From Ascoidea rubescens DSM 1968 (lineage: Eukaryota > Ascomycota > Saccharomycetes > Ascoideales > Ascoideaceae), in assembly GCF_001661345.1 (NCBI RefSeq), contig NW_017962933.1, forward strand, positions 124,001-188,000: 64,000 nucleotides of DNA. The letters run 5' to 3'. Positions 27,863-39,464 of the stretch are shown here, one piece after another (within the stretch, counting starts at the first letter, position 1; each line of letters starts with the position of its first letter). The notes under the pieces were generated by a model. The model was not told where the DNA came from. It worked only from the letters and a program-made list of their open reading frames with translations, and searched no databases. The translations under genes were made by a program, and so were the position numbers.

Positions 27863-30800
27863 CTATTCGGTCTCGTAGCTCTCCCAGTTAGCAATGATGG
27901 ATCTGATCTTCTCCGAGCGAGTTAGCTCGTAGACTTCTTCAAAGTACTCTTTGGTTATCTCAAATGGTTTGGCAGTCAAGTTGGGGATATACTTGCCAAT
28001 CAAGTTGGTTGGCTTGATAGCTGACTTGGGCACTTTCTTCTCAAGGAATCTTTGGAAGGGCTTGACACCACTTCTGAGGTACGACGAGTGGAATGGAACC
28101 GAGATACCTTTCAATGGAATACAAGCAAATCCTCTTTCAAGCGAAATAGGTTGGGGCTTTTCCAATGTCTTTTTGGACACCTCTTCAACAATCTCACTCA
28201 AGTGTCCAGCAACTTCTTCCAATGACATTATTTCTTGCAACTTTTCAATATCAATTTTTTGCAATTTGAAGACATTAAGAACATTGGTTAATGCATCCAA
28301 TCCTCTCAAATCACCAGCAGCAACATACTGTTGATTCTCCACATTGTAATTGACAATTTCCAATAGCCACTGCGTTTGTTTTGCAATGTGTTCAACAACA
28401 AATCTTAAAGCAGCATCTGTAAATGTCGTTGATACTCTTGATGGGTTCACAGCAATCATACCATAGTTGGATCTTCCCTTCTCATCTCTTGGGACTGCAA
28501 CTTGCATTGTCATACCTCTGTAAAATACAACCTCAACAAGGGACTCAATTGGCATAACATCTCCCAAAGAAGCTAAAGCAGAATATTCACCTAATGAATG
28601 ACCAGCAAACATACAGTCTTGAGGAACCAATCCTTTGCTTTTAAGGTCTTCAAACGATGCCTTTTCCATCAATGTCAATGCAGGTTGTGTGAATTGTGTG
28701 GCTGATAACAACCCAGTTGGTGATTTAAAAGTAAATGAATTTGTCTCTTTAACAATATCCTTGAAAATCTTCTCGGATTTGAGGTTTCCATCTTCATCGA
28801 TGGTTTCAAACATCATACTCATATAGTTTTGTCTGATCTTTCTACCTTCAGCTCCACCAAAGTAGATTGTCATTTCATTTGGATTATTTTTCACAATATC
28901 CAAAATAGAAAAACCATAACTGTTAAGGAAATGTTTATCGGCTCTATCCCAAACCTCTTTAGCAACTTTAGATTTATTATAAAGATCCATACCCATATTT
29001 TGTTCTTGAGAACCTTGTCCGGTGAAAACATATGCTGACGATGGTTGTTCGATTTCCGCTTCACCAGTGAGAACAACCGATCCGGTATCAACATTCTTGG
29101 TCTCCACCTTGATAATCTTACGACCATTGATCATACCAATCATATCAAGACTGGTCTCTAAATTAGAATTTGGCAAGATCATACCAACAAATTTGCAACT
29201 GTAAGCACGAACGGTTGGTGCAGCATTATCTGCAGCCCAGGTTTCAACTAAAGCACGAACAATAGCCGAAGTATACATTCCATGTGTAATGGTTCCTGGC
29301 AATCCAGCATACTCAGAGAAAACCCTTGAAACATGAATAGGATTGTAATCGCCAGAAACTGCTGCATAACCTTCATTAGTATCCGGTGTCTTTTCAATAA
29401 GCTCAATACCAGATGAAAGTGGGATAGAATTATCAAATAAAACTGGTTGCTCAATCGTATTACCATTTCTGGTAAGATAATCCATAACTGGGTTACCATA
29501 TGATTCAGCAGCTTCATATTCAATAACACCAATTTCTTTAATCTCTTTGGTTGGTAATTCCAATAAAATTTGGCCTGTAGTTTGAACAGATGAGAAAACA
29601 TTTTTGCTTTTGTAAGTAACTTCAGTGTTGCAACGGAATGTCAATGTTTGATCAAGTAAATCTATATTTGGATCTTCCAAATGAACCCACTCTTTAGATA
29701 TTAAAACAGCAACATTTTTCAATGATGAAAAGTGAATTTGCATTGGGGTTTCTTCAATTTTTTCAAAAGTATTTTCATAATCATCATATTCTCCACGATA
29801 GAAGAATTCAGAGGTAACCTCCATAACTTCTTCACCATCTCTAAGAATAATACCAACAACACGAACTTGTTTTCCACTTGGCTTATTAGTAACGGCCTTA
29901 ATCTCAGCATATGTGGTAACTGTGTCTCCCAGCTTTAATGGAGAAGCACCTGGAATCATTTTGAATCCATTTGAAAGATGAACTAATCTTAATAAGTCAC
30001 CATCAATAACTTTAGGGAAAATAGCTTTCATAATTGCTTTCCATCCAACAACAATAGCAAAATCCATTGGTGCTAAGGTTTCTTTACCAGATCTTTCAAC
30101 ATAAGATTCACAGTTATTACCAATAGCATGGGTGAATTCAGCAATAGCCCTTGTGGTAATTGTAACTTCATCGCCTGTAATCAAAGATTGCACATCGATT
30201 TCAGTTTGAGGTTCTTCAATACCAAACCACAATTTCCAGTAAAATTGTTTAATTCTGTCATTTCTGCCTACCATATTTTCTTTGATTAATGCAAAACCAT
30301 CGCTTCTATCAAATGTATATAACAATTCTAATGGTAATGGTTGTTTATCAAAATTACGGTGTTCAATTAATTTCAAAGCAATAGTTTCTAAATCGGATTT
30401 TAATTCTATTTCAACAACGGGTCTTAATTTTCCTTGTAATTTTTCATAAAAGGTTAATACAGATTGTTCAGGAGTACTAATATTAGTAATTTCAACAGAA
30501 ATATTTTTAGCAGGTGCCAACACTTTATGAGTTGGGTTAGCAACAAAATTGCTATTTTGAACAATTCTATCACTGGAAATAAAGGCATGCAACCAAGAAA
30601 GTTCAGATCCGGCTAATAAGTCTAACCATTCTTTCTTTTTTGGCAAGTGCTTTGAACCAATAGTATATGTGACAGTATCATCATCAATAGTAGTTGTGAC
30701 ATGTTCCACTTCTTTTGGAGCCTTTTGGAAGGAAACATTTCCGAAATATTCAACAATAGGGATATTTTCATCATCCCCATCATAGTAATCTTCAAGTAAT

Positions 30801-33800
30801 CTTTCAATATGACCATTATGAATACCATCCAAGATATCTTTGACTGGTTCATCAACCACATTGGAGTATTGGGCTGCAACTGGACCATGCAAAATACAAG
30901 TTCTTTGAACATCTTGGTCAACAACTGCTTCAAGATCTTCGGATTGCCATAAAGAATCTTTCTTGAAGAAAAATTCAAATCTTTCATCTAAAACAGGAAC
31001 AAATGGAACTGGTTTTTGTGCTGGATTTTGACATTCCAATAAGAAATAATCACAGTCTTCTTGATTGACCAATTGGTCTTCAATATCAGAATAAGTATGA
31101 ATAAGATTTTGGTAAACTTCATCTGGGTTATCTAATTCTTCAAAAGTTTGTAAAACAGAGAATGACTTGGATTTAATAAATCTTTCTTCAATTCTTCTAA
31201 TTAATCTTCCTGTGAAATTTCTTAAAGAAATATCAATCCAACGATTGGAAGATCTAACAAACATCAATTCAATTAATCTTAAGATCAATTCACCATAAGT
31301 CATATCTTCAATATCACAAGAACCGAAAACGTTCTTACCAAACCATGGTTTTTGGAAATCTGAATTCAAACGTTTAATAATGTTGTCTTTGTTCTTATTC
31401 AAAGCGTCAAGAAGTTTATTTTTGGGTAGTTTGAAGTACTTTTCGTCAAATTCCTTCCATAGTAAAACACCTCTAGTGGCAATTTTATGAATTGGTTCAC
31501 CCATTTCAGATCTGACGGTGACAATTCCACCAGTTGGTCTTTTATAAGTTTGTTCCCATGACTCATCAGATACACCGGAGCAATTGGCAATGGCTTCTTT
31601 AGCCTTTGGAGAAGTTTTAGCTTCTTTTGCAATCATAACTCTTGAACCAAAAAGAAAACCATCAAAAGGCATTGGTGGATAATTGAATTTAGTTGACCAT
31701 TCACCAGTTAGGTATGGATAAGTTTCTTTATCCGAACCAAAACCTGAACCGGCCACAAGGATGATGTTGGAGCATTTTCTGATCTTTGCGTACATTTGTA
31801 AGATTGGTTGGTGGAAATCTTCAAATGAATGGTGACCACCAGCTCTACCACCAGTCCATTGTAGAACAATTGGGAAATCAGGATGAGCTTTTGCAATAGT
31901 TATACATTGAGCAATAGATTCAATGGAACCAGGTTTAAGACCTAGATGAGTTAAACCAAGAGTTTCGATATATTCAGAGGCCACATCCAAGGATGGAACA
32001 CCGGCACCAATTGATAGGGATTGAATTGGTAGGCCCTTTTCTCTTAATTCTTTAATCATTGGAATACCCCATTGTAACATTCTTGGATTAACATAGATCA
32101 AGTTAATACCAATACCATAACCGGGGGTGATTTTTTGGGTAACGGTTTCCAAAGCCTTTGTCATCATTGGAGCAGTGAAATAACCACCACCAGCTATTTC
32201 AGCATGATAGCCTGAATTTAGGATGGTTGCAACAAAATCTGAACTGACAGTTGATGGGGTCATACCGGGAATCATTAGTGGAGCTCTACCTAATAATCTT
32301 GAGAATTTAGTGTCAACATAGGTTTGGCCTGAGACAGTTTTAATTAATCTTGGTTTGAATTCAGCAAACCAGTTGGAAGCCCAGTATACGGATTCCTGAT
32401 TTGAATCAAAAAGTTCTTGTTTAAAACCAAATTCGTCATCAGAGTTTGGAATATCGAAGGCACCAGCAAGAATGATTCTGGAGCCAGTACCTTCTTTATT
32501 ACGGTGAGTCAAGACACCTAAACCAGACAAACCGCCAGGACCGAAATCAAGAATATGAGTTGATTTAAAATTTGTTGCCTTTTCCCAATTGACTTGGTAT
32601 GTAATAATTGACATTACAACATGTTTAGCTAATGAGCCTGAAGAGAATTCTGCCAAATTTTGGCCTTTGTAGGAATCGAAAACAGGGATTTGTAGAGTAG
32701 ATGGGATGAATTCTATTGAATTTGATTCTAAATCTTGGACAATGGTGTCTAAAGCAGGATCTAATAAGGGACTATGGTATGGAGAGGTAATTGGTAAGAA
32801 TCTGGATGAGAATTTTAATTTTCTTTCAGAATAAGGGATTCTTGCTTGATCTAAACCAGCTGGAGCCTTTGCCTTTCTTAGAGCAAGATTTAAGCCACAT
32901 AAAGCTTGTGGAGGACCACTTACAACTAGATTTCTTGCACCGTTAATAAGGGATATGACTAGTTTTTTCTCTTTTGGCAAGTGTGTGTTAGTTTTATTGA
33001 CAAAGTCCTGGACTTGTTCTAGAGATAGATCTCTGATTGATAACATTGGGGAAGGTTTTCCCTCGCCATTTTCAATTGAGTCTGAAAAAACGGATGGGGG
33101 TAGGGAAGTATTTGGGTAAACTTGTAGGCAACGAACACCTATAAAGAACAATAGAGAAATGGCCTTTATGGAGTTTTCATAAAAGGAATCCCAGGAGTCA
33201 GAAGCAGCAAGTGCAACAGCAGCGGCTAAACCTTGAGAGTGACCAGTTGCACCTTTAAGATGGTGTCTTAGCTGACCAGGAGATAGATTTAGTATTTTGC
33301 AGGCCAAAGCGTAGTGGGCAATTTGGATGATACCAATGATTGGGGAGGAGACTGGGGTTAGTAGGAGATAGTCGCTGTCTGGAGTTTTTTCTCTTGAGGA
33401 GAGCCAAGTTTTGATATCTAGACCCTGGGAAAAGACCTTCTCCGAGCCCTCTGTTTTCAATACCAAGTCCTTTAGGGTTTGATCCATTTTGTTGATGAAG
33501 TCTTTGATTAGAGGTTGATATATGTTGTATAGATCTCTTAGTTCTTCAAAGTAGTTGTCAGTGTTACCTTGGCCACCAAAGACAGCGTAGATGATTGCAT
33601 TCGGGTTTGATAATAGAGCACTTTTTTTGGGAGGAGAGATTGAGGCAGAAGAGGAGCTGTCATTGATGGAGACAGACTTTGCAATGTAGTAGTTTTTGAT
33701 TAAGTGTTTAACTTTATCTATTGAAGTTGGGAATTTTTCGTCAGTCAATAGAGAAGCGGCAAAGGTGTGTAGATCCAATTTATTATTTTGAAGGTATCGA

Positions 33801-34087
33801 GATTCGAATTCGTTTAAGGATAAATTGAGAACATCATCAAATGGGCCAGGAGACAAGGGATCAACAAAGGTAGCAGCGTAGCCTAGGAATTTGGCTAATA
33901 GCTCACTGGGAGAGGAAGGTTCGTCAGGAGAAGCAAAACCTTCGGTTGGATCAGGCAAGTTTTTCAAGAATTGTTGTTTCAATTGGGAAGTAGCAAAGTA
34001 TATTGAAGTTGGAATTAACAAAGTGTGTTCAAGAGAGCCATGGGATATGGTTGTTGGTCTCATTGAGAGTTGATGATGAGAAGACAT
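27863..34087 (-). CDS. FAS1: Fatty acid synthase subunit beta
   Basis: Beta chain of the cytosolic fungal type I fatty acid synthase, a hexameric complex with Fas2 that makes palmitoyl/stearoyl-CoA. Domains in order: acetyl transferase with GHSQG at 282-286 (Ser284 nucleophile), enoyl reductase with an FMN-site region ([12 protein letters not shown], then IAGGGYF and [13 protein letters not shown]), a central structural part, dehydratase ([24 protein letters not shown]), and malonyl/palmitoyl transferase with [12 protein letters not shown] (Ser1831) and the VPFHSSYLR end. Length 2074 against 2051 in S. cerevisiae, colinear and intact. ATG at 34087. About the first 300 codons that I read back from the stop contain no CTG. 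Confidence 0.98.
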   Translation of the reverse strand: MSSHHQLSMRPTTISHGSLEHTLLIPTSIYFATSQLKQQFLKNLPDPTEGFASPDEPSSPSELLAKFLGYAATFVDPLSPGPFDDVLNLSLNEFESRYLQNNKLDLHTFAASLLTDEKFPTSIDKVKHLIKNYYIAKSVSINDSSSSASISPPKKSALLSNPNAIIYAVFGGQGNTDNYFEELRDLYNIYQPLIKDFINKMDQTLKDLVLKTEGSEKVFSQGLDIKTWLSSREKTPDSDYLLLTPVSSPIIGIIQIAHYALACKILNLSPGQLRHHLKGATGHSQGLAAAVALAASDSWDSFYENSIKAISLLFFIGVRCLQVYPNTSLPPSVFSDSIENGEGKPSPMLSIRDLSLEQVQDFVNKTNTHLPKEKKLVISLINGARNLVVSGPPQALCGLNLALRKAKAPAGLDQARIPYSERKLKFSSRFLPITSPYHSPLLDPALDTIVQDLESNSIEFIPSTLQIPVFDSYKGQNLAEFSSGSLAKHVVMSIITYQVNWEKATNFKSTHILDFGPGGLSGLGVLTHRNKEGTGSRIILAGAFDIPNSDDEFGFKQELFDSNQESVYWASNWFAEFKPRLIKTVSGQTYVDTKFSRLLGRAPLMIPGMTPSTVSSDFVATILNSGYHAEIAGGGYFTAPMMTKALETVTQKITPGYGIGINLIYVNPRMLQWGIPMIKELREKGLPIQSLSIGAGVPSLDVASEYIETLGLTHLGLKPGSIESIAQCITIAKAHPDFPIVLQWTGGRAGGHHSFEDFHQPILQMYAKIRKCSNIILVAGSGFGSDKETYPYLTGEWSTKFNYPPMPFDGFLFGSRVMIAKEAKTSPKAKEAIANCSGVSDESWEQTYKRPTGGIVTVRSEMGEPIHKIATRGVLLWKEFDEKYFKLPKNKLLDALNKNKDNIIKRLNSDFQKPWFGKNVFGSCDIEDMTYGELILRLIELMFVRSSNRWIDISLRNFTGRLIRRIEERFIKSKSFSVLQTFEELDNPDEVYQNLIHTYSDIEDQLVNQEDCDYFLLECQNPAQKPVPFVPVLDERFEFFFKKDSLWQSEDLEAVVDQDVQRTCILHGPVAAQYSNVVDEPVKDILDGIHNGHIERLLEDYYDGDDENIPIVEYFGNVSFQKAPKEVEHVTTTIDDDTVTYTIGSKHLPKKKEWLDLLAGSELSWLHAFISSDRIVQNSNFVANPTHKVLAPAKNISVEITNISTPEQSVLTFYEKLQGKLRPVVEIELKSDLETIALKLIEHRNFDKQPLPLELLYTFDRSDGFALIKENMVGRNDRIKQFYWKLWFGIEEPQTEIDVQSLITGDEVTITTRAIAEFTHAIGNNCESYVERSGKETLAPMDFAIVVGWKAIMKAIFPKVIDGDLLRLVHLSNGFKMIPGASPLKLGDTVTTYAEIKAVTNKPSGKQVRVVGIILRDGEEVMEVTSEFFYRGEYDDYENTFEKIEETPMQIHFSSLKNVAVLISKEWVHLEDPNIDLLDQTLTFRCNTEVTYKSKNVFSSVQTTGQILLELPTKEIKEIGVIEYEAAESYGNPVMDYLTRNGNTIEQPVLFDNSIPLSSGIELIEKTPDTNEGYAAVSGDYNPIHVSRVFSEYAGLPGTITHGMYTSAIVRALVETWAADNAAPTVRAYSCKFVGMILPNSNLETSLDMIGMINGRKIIKVETKNVDTGSVVLTGEAEIEQPSSAYVFTGQGSQEQNMGMDLYNKSKVAKEVWDRADKHFLNSYGFSILDIVKNNPNEMTIYFGGAEGRKIRQNYMSMMFETIDEDGNLKSEKIFKDIVKETNSFTFKSPTGLLSATQFTQPALTLMEKASFEDLKSKGLVPQDCMFAGHSLGEYSALASLGDVMPIESLVEVVFYRGMTMQVAVPRDEKGRSNYGMIAVNPSRVSTTFTDAALRFVVEHIAKQTQWLLEIVNYNVENQQYVAAGDLRGLDALTNVLNVFKLQKIDIEKLQEIMSLEEVAGHLSEIVEEVSKKTLEKPQPISLERGFACIPLKGISVPFHSSYLRSGVKPFQRFLEKKVPKSAIKPTNLIGKYIPNLTAKPFEITKEYFEEVYELTRSEKIRSIIANWESYETE

Positions 34088-35128
34088 TTTTTTTAAAATT
34101 TTTATTTTTTTTAGGTTTTAGGGAAAAGTTTTTAAATTTTTTTGTTGGTTTGTTCTAGATTCAACACTTTGAAATTGGAAATGGTGAGTTTCAGTATTGT
34201 GGGAGTGAGATCTAAGAATAAGAACAAGAAAGAGATATTGAATTGAATTGAATTGATATTTCTGGAATGGATCTTTTCTGTTTTACTGTCAGGAATTAAA
34301 CTGGATAAAAATGAGAGTTAGTAGAAAGAAACACGGAATTGAAGGTAAAGGGCCTGAAGCAGAGATGGCAATTGGAGAAATGAGAGAAAGAAAGAAAGAA
34401 AGGAATTGAAGAAAATAGAGAGGAAAGGATGGATTGGAAAAAAAGTCTAATTTCTGTTTGGTGAAACTTTAAATTTTGTTTTGAAAATGTTGGAAATGTT
34501 GAACTGCCTAAAACAAGATAGGAAAAAAGAGAGATAATCTTTTTTTGATATGGGTGAATTGGGATGAATGGAGGATTGGATATACATACCTTTATGATTA
34601 TACAACGTATATATAAGAAGGATAAAGAGTAATGGTATTAGGAGTGAGAAGAAAAGGAAACACGAGATGAGATGGAATATTGGCTATCGATTAAGAGGAC
34701 GGAGAAGAAAACAAAATGGAATTAGAAAGTGGAGGAGAAGAAAGAAAAAGAACCAAGCAGAGCCAGGAGCAGAGAGAAGAAGATGAAGATGAAGATGAAG
34801 CTGGAAAGAAGAAAAAAGCAGCAGAGATAAAGGAGAATTGATATATATTTATAAAGCCATAGAGTCGCATCTCAACAGAACAGAGCACGGCCAACGGGCC
34901 AATCGCAGCGCGGCGCGGCGGGCGAAGAGCTGGGGGATTTTCCAGGGCTCGGGACGGTGTTTTGTTCACGCGCAGTTGTTGGCCGATTGCAAATTGTTGA
35001 GATTTTGTTGGGCTCCGCGCGACCAGCCAATCAGAGCGTGCAACTCACGTGGCCACAGAAAGGCGCCGGAAGCAGCGTCGGGAGCAGCGCGCATCCGTGG
35101 TGAGCGAGACCAGCGGTGGGGTGCCGCG
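34088..35128. promoter_or_regulatory. FAS1 upstream region
   Basis: 1.04 kb between FAS1 and the 3' end of the HUT1-like gene. Near the ATG it is A/T-rich with T-tracts; 34360-34420 and 34680-34830 carry purine repeats (GAAA, GATGAA). TATATATA occurs near 34607. About 34880-35128 is GC-rich and holds CACGTG at 35046-35051. I saw no CATGTGAAA-type inositol/choline element here, although FAS1 carries such elements in S. cerevisiae. Confidence 0.45.
35046..35051. promoter_or_regulatory. E-box CACGTG upstream of FAS1
   Basis: CACGTG (context CTCACGTGGCC), about 960 bp upstream of the FAS1 ATG and just past the HUT1 3' end. bHLH factors such as Cbf1 or Ino2/Ino4 relatives can bind this core; which one acts here is unknown. 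Confidence 0.35.
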
Positions 35129-36385
35129 CTAAATGGGAGTTTGTCCGCGTTTCTTTTGAGCACACTTGAGCGCGGCCTCGTACGAGAGCGCGAGCACAAC
35201 AAGGAGCATCCCAACAAGCTGGGCGGGCCGCAAGTGGTGGTTGAACACCACCACGCTGAGCACCATCGACGCCATCTTCCTCGTGACGGTCACGGTGACG
35301 AGGACCAACGAGCTGAACTTCTCCAACACCACAAACACGAAGATCTGCCCCACCGAGTTTAGCACCGAGTAGCATAATAGCGACCACCGAACACTTGTTA
35401 ATGTGGACAAAGAGCCCAGGCCAGCTGCTGTTGGGCTGAAGTAGCTGTAGCACTCTTGCAATTGGTTTGAGAACACGGTGCAGTAGATGAGAGAAAAAAC
35501 AACGTTGAAGAAACTCGAAAAGATCATCAAATGCGTGCCACTCAACAAAACTCTTCTGGTCCTGATGTTTCTCATCCTTGTAGCCATCGAGCTCTTCTTT
35601 CGACCTTTCTTGTCTTGGGGCGCGTTGCTGCTGCTGTATCTTTTGAACAACTGGTCCTGGGTCGAGTTCATTAGCCCATCTAGCGCCAACGATAGCATTA
35701 GACACCCGTATCCCATCGACTGGTTGTACACATTGCTGTCTTCTTTAACATTAACATTGCCAACCCTCTTTTTGTTATTCAAGGAAAACAACACAACCCC
35801 AAGAGTAATCACAACCGATAACACATACTTGTACTTGGGAAACCGCTTATTGTATAAAATCAAATGGACAATCAACACTGGAATTAGTTTACATGACTTG
35901 GCTAGCAAAATCGATAAATAATCCAATCCAAACCTGACAGAGTACTGCGATATTGGAGAGCTTAAGCTTTGCAAAAACGATATGCCCAAAACCAACTTGA
36001 TTAACCGATATTTGTCAAGCCTGACCAAGTACTTGATTTCATGCGTAATTGTCTTGACCTGGAAATTCTTGTTTATCGAAAAATATAACAACGATACAAT
36101 CAAACTAGAAGTTGACTGGACGAGATTCAATATTATAGGAAACCTTTTCAAAAATTTCAAATTGATCAACTGTTCCTGAAATATCCCGCTGATCAAAAAC
36201 GTAGAATATATCCCAACGATATTTATAATCAACAATAGAATCCGAAAGTTATCCTTATTCCCAAACAAATCTCTGACATCTCTTCCAATATACCTTCGAA
36301 AGCTCTCAATATAATTCAACGACGTTTGTGTGTTGCAAAGTAGCTGAAATGTGTTAGGCTGCTCTTGAAGTTTGACTTGAGACAT
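35129..36385 (-). CDS. HUT1: HUT1-type UDP-galactose/nucleotide-sugar transporter of the ER
   Basis: A multi-pass membrane protein (about ten hydrophobic segments, 418 residues) of the SLC35B1/HUT1 family, implicated in nucleotide-sugar transport into the ER lumen. Family blocks: GLDYLSILLAKSCKLIPVL in the middle and TVTVTRKMASMVLSVVVFNH near the C terminus, followed by a last hydrophobic segment and the basic tail KCAQKKRG, a possible ER-retention signal. A Lys/Arg-rich cytosolic loop sits at about residues 255-275. The first ATG is at 36385; upstream the frame opens only with TTG. Third codon positions in the last 250 bp are markedly GC-rich, unlike the 5' half. Confidence 0.88.
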   Translation of the reverse strand: MSQVKLQEQPNTFQLLCNTQTSLNYIESFRRYIGRDVRDLFGNKDNFRILLLIINIVGIYSTFLISGIFQEQLINLKFLKRFPIILNLVQSTSSLIVSLLYFSINKNFQVKTITHEIKYLVRLDKYRLIKLVLGISFLQSLSSPISQYSVRFGLDYLSILLAKSCKLIPVLIVHLILYNKRFPKYKYVLSVVITLGVVLFSLNNKKRVGNVNVKEDSNVYNQSMGYGCLMLSLALDGLMNSTQDQLFKRYSSSNAPQDKKGRKKSSMATRMRNIRTRRVLLSGTHLMIFSSFFNVVFSLIYCTVFSNQLQECYSYFSPTAAGLGSLSTLTSVRWSLLCYSVLNSVGQIFVFVVLEKFSSLVLVTVTVTRKMASMVLSVVVFNHHLRPAQLVGMLLVVLALSYEAALKCAQKKRGQTPI

Positions 36386-37154
36386 TTTAAGTTGAGCTGA
36401 GCTGAGTTGCTTTAAGAGATGAGATGAGATAAAGTGAAATGGAATGGAATGGGTTAAAACCAAAAGTGCGAAGGTAATGTAAATCGAAAATCGATCAAAA
36501 TGCTAAAAAATGCAACAAATACAACAAATACAACAAACACAACAAACAACACAAAAAAGCAACAACTCCATCTAACCCATCTCCAACAACACCCATAACC
36601 ACCTCTCGTACACCTGGTCAAATGCCCGTTGCTCTATATTTAGACGCTCAGAGCCCTGTTTTGCCCTGTTTCAAGCCCTAACTCGAACCCCAAAAAGATC
36701 TGCGTTGTTTCACATCACCCCGCAGACACCCACACGGCTGGCTCGCGCTTCGAGCCCTCGTTCATCTAGTTAGGGCTCCCACAGCGCCACCGCACTGGAT
36801 TCCCGCGGCCGCAATGGTGGAACTCCATGGAACGTTCCATTTTATGCTTTTTTCTTCTTCCATCGAAATTTTTCATCTCAACCACTTTGTGAGGCCTGTC
36901 CTGTTTATGTGTAGTTTATCCATATATATTTGCCTCTTTTTCTTCCTTTCCCACCATTACCTCAATTCTTTTCCTCTATCTCTCTCTCTCTTTGTTTCAT
37001 CTCTGTCTTCTTTTCTCTGTCCCATCTTCCCTCTCCCCTTCCTACTGCTATCTCTCTTCAATTGATATATTCTATCTGTTTTATTTGTTTTCATTTATAT
37101 TTACCAATATCTCCTGTCTTCTCATATCTATTCCCTATATATCCCTAATTCAAA
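36386..37154. promoter_or_regulatory. Divergent promoter region of HUT1-like gene and HSP90
   Basis: 769 bp. About 36600-36830 is GC-rich, holding the heat-shock element described separately. The segment next to HSP90 (36930-37140) is a pyrimidine-rich leader with TCTCTCTC runs. TATATAT occurs near 36920 and 37133. Confidence 0.55.
36819..36838. promoter_or_regulatory. Heat-shock element (Hsf1 site) of HSP90
   Basis: Contiguous 5-bp units GGAAC, TCCAT, GGAAC, GTTCC: an inverted nGAAn/nTTCn array of four units, the second imperfect. It lies about 317 bp upstream of the HSP90 ATG. Hsf1 trimers bind three or more such units. Confidence 0.7.
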
Positions 37155-39266
37155 ATGTCTTCTCCTAAAACTGAAAACTATGCTTTCCAAGCTGAAATTA
37201 ATCAGCTTATGTCCCTTATTATCAACACTGTTTACTCAAACAAAGAAATCTTCTTGAGAGAATTGATCTCTAACGGTTCCGATGCTTTGGACAAAATTCG
37301 TTACAAGGGTCTAAGTGCCCCCCAAGAACTAGAATCTGAACCAGAACTCTTTGTTAGAATCACTCCACACCCAGATCAAAAGATCTTGGAAATCAGAGAT
37401 TCCGGTGTCGGTATGACCAAAGCTGAATTGGTCAACAACTTGGGTACAATTGCTAAATCTGGTACCAAGGCCTTTATGGAAGCCTTGTCCGCTGGTGCTG
37501 ATGTCACCATGATCGGTCAATTTGGTGTTGGTTTCTACTCTCTATTCTTGGTTGCTGATAGAGTCCAAGTCATTTCAAAATCAAATGATGATGAACAATA
37601 TATCTGGGAATCCAAGGCTGGTGGTACCTTCACCGTCACTCTCGACGAAACAAACGAAAGAATCAACAGAGGTACTGTCATCAGATTATTCCTCAAAGAT
37701 GATCAATTGGAATACTTGGAAGAAAAAAGAATCAAAGAGGTCGTCAAACGTCACTCAGAATTTGTTTCTTATCCAATCCAATTAGTCGTCACCAAAGAAG
37801 TCGAAAAAGATGTTCCTGTTGAAGAAGAACCAAAAGTCGAAGAAGCTGACGATGAAAAGAAACCAAAATTAGAAGAAGTTAAAGATGATGAAGAAGAAGA
37901 AAAACCAAAGACTAAAAAAGTCAAGGAAACTGTCACAGAAACCGAAGAATTAAACAAAACAAAACCTTTATGGACCAGAAATCCATCCGATGTCTCTCAA
38001 GATGAATACAACGCTTTCTACAAATCAATTTCCAATGACTGGGAAGATCCTTTAGCTGTTAAACACTTTTCCGTTGAAGGTCAATTGGAATTCAGAGCCA
38101 TTCTTTTTATCCCCAAGAGAGCTCCTTTTGATTTATTCGAATCAAAAAAAAAGAAAACTAACATCAAATTATACGTTCGTCGTGTTTTTATCACAGATGA
38201 AGCTGAAGAATTAATCCCTGAATGGTTAGGCTTCGTCAAGGGTGTTGTTGACTCTGAAGATTTACCATTAAACTTATCAAGAGAAATGTTGCAACAAAAC
38301 AAAATCTTAAAAGTTATTAGAAAGAACATTATCAAGAAATTAATCGAAACTTTCAATGAAATCGCTGAAGACACTGAACAATTTGACAAATTCTACTCTG
38401 CTTTCTCTAAAAATCTTAAATTGGGTATCCACGAAGACTCCACCAACAGAAACGCTTTGGCTAAATTGTTAAGATACAACTCCACGAAATCAACTGATGA
38501 ATTAACCTCATTATCTGACTACGTTACTAGAATGCCCGAGCACCAAAAGAACATCTACTTTATCACTGGTGAATCCACAAAAGCTGTTGAAAAATCTCCC
38601 TTCTTAGATGCCTTGAAAGCTAAAAACTTTGAAGTTCTCTTTTTAGTTGACCCAATTGATGAATATGCCATGACTCAATTAAAAGAATTTGAAGACAAAA
38701 AATTAGTTGACATTACTAAAGATTTCGAATTGGAAGAAACTGATGAAGAAAAAGCTGAAAGAGAAAAAGAAATTAAAGAATTCGAACCTTTAGCCAAAGC
38801 CATTAAAGACATTCTCGGCGAACAAGTTGAAAAGGTTGTTGTTTCTCACAAATTAGTTGATGCTCCAGCTGCTATCAGAACCGGTCAATTTGGTTGGTCT
38901 GCTAATATGGAAAGAATCATGAAAGCTCAAGCCTTGAGAGACACTTCAATGTCAACCTATATGGCTTCAAAGAAAATCTTTGAAATCTCTCCAAAATCTC
39001 CTATCATCAAAGAATTAAAAGTCAAATTAACCAAAGAAGGTTCCGACAATGCTGCCTTGAAAGACTTGACTACTCTATTATACGAAACCGCCTTATTAAC
39101 TTCGGGTTTCACTTTAGAAGAACCAAGCTCATTTGCCTCCAGAATTAACAGATTGATTTCTTTAGGTTTGAACATCGATGAAGAAGAACCAGAAACCGTT
39201 GCTCCAGCTGCCACCCCTGCTGCCAAAGAAGATGTTGCTGAATCCGCTATGGAAGAAGTTGATTAA
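37155..39266 (+). CDS. HSP82: Cytosolic Hsp90 chaperone
   Basis: ATP-dependent dimeric chaperone for kinases, receptors and other clients. GHKL ATPase domain at residues 1-215: catalytic Glu36 in [23 protein letters not shown] lid, [10 protein letters not shown] Glu/Lys-rich charged linker covers about 215-265. The middle domain has LYVRRVFI and NLSREMLQQ with the catalytic-loop Arg. The C-terminal dimerisation domain ends in MEEVD, the TPR co-chaperone docking motif. 703 residues, as expected. Codon use is highly biased and no in-frame CTG occurs. One oddity: the near-invariant SNASDALDK reads SNGSDALDK (Gly41). Only one copy is visible in this window, so HSP82 versus HSC82 has no meaning here. 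Confidence 0.98.
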   Translation: MSSPKTENYAFQAEINQLMSLIINTVYSNKEIFLRELISNGSDALDKIRYKGLSAPQELESEPELFVRITPHPDQKILEIRDSGVGMTKAELVNNLGTIAKSGTKAFMEALSAGADVTMIGQFGVGFYSLFLVADRVQVISKSNDDEQYIWESKAGGTFTVTLDETNERINRGTVIRLFLKDDQLEYLEEKRIKEVVKRHSEFVSYPIQLVVTKEVEKDVPVEEEPKVEEADDEKKPKLEEVKDDEEEEKPKTKKVKETVTETEELNKTKPLWTRNPSDVSQDEYNAFYKSISNDWEDPLAVKHFSVEGQLEFRAILFIPKRAPFDLFESKKKKTNIKLYVRRVFITDEAEELIPEWLGFVKGVVDSEDLPLNLSREMLQQNKILKVIRKNIIKKLIETFNEIAEDTEQFDKFYSAFSKNLKLGIHEDSTNRNALAKLLRYNSTKSTDELTSLSDYVTRMPEHQKNIYFITGESTKAVEKSPFLDALKAKNFEVLFLVDPIDEYAMTQLKEFEDKKLVDITKDFELEETDEEKAEREKEIKEFEPLAKAIKDILGEQVEKVVVSHKLVDAPAAIRTGQFGWSANMERIMKAQALRDTSMSTYMASKKIFEISPKSPIIKELKVKLTKEGSDNAALKDLTTLLYETALLTSGFTLEEPSSFASRINRLISLGLNIDEEEPETVAPAATPAAKEDVAESAMEEVD

Positions 39267-39464
39267 ACAATCCACCACTTTCCCGAACTAGTAAACTTAG
39301 ATATTATATAATATTGTTTTTTTAAAGCAAACCAATTTTTATTTACTTATTCTTTCAATTTTTAATTTTTGTGTATAATTTAATAAATTTTGATAACAAA
39401 GGAAAAAACCAGGTCAATTGTATTCTTTACAAGTATCTCTTGATTTATTGCTGTTTGTTTTTTC
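39267..39464. terminator. Convergent 3' region of HSP90 and RTP1
   Basis: 198 bp between two converging genes, AT-rich with TATATAAT and TTTTAAAT/AATAAATTTT stretches typical of yeast efficiency and positioning elements. Both transcripts must end here or overlap. Confidence 0.45.
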
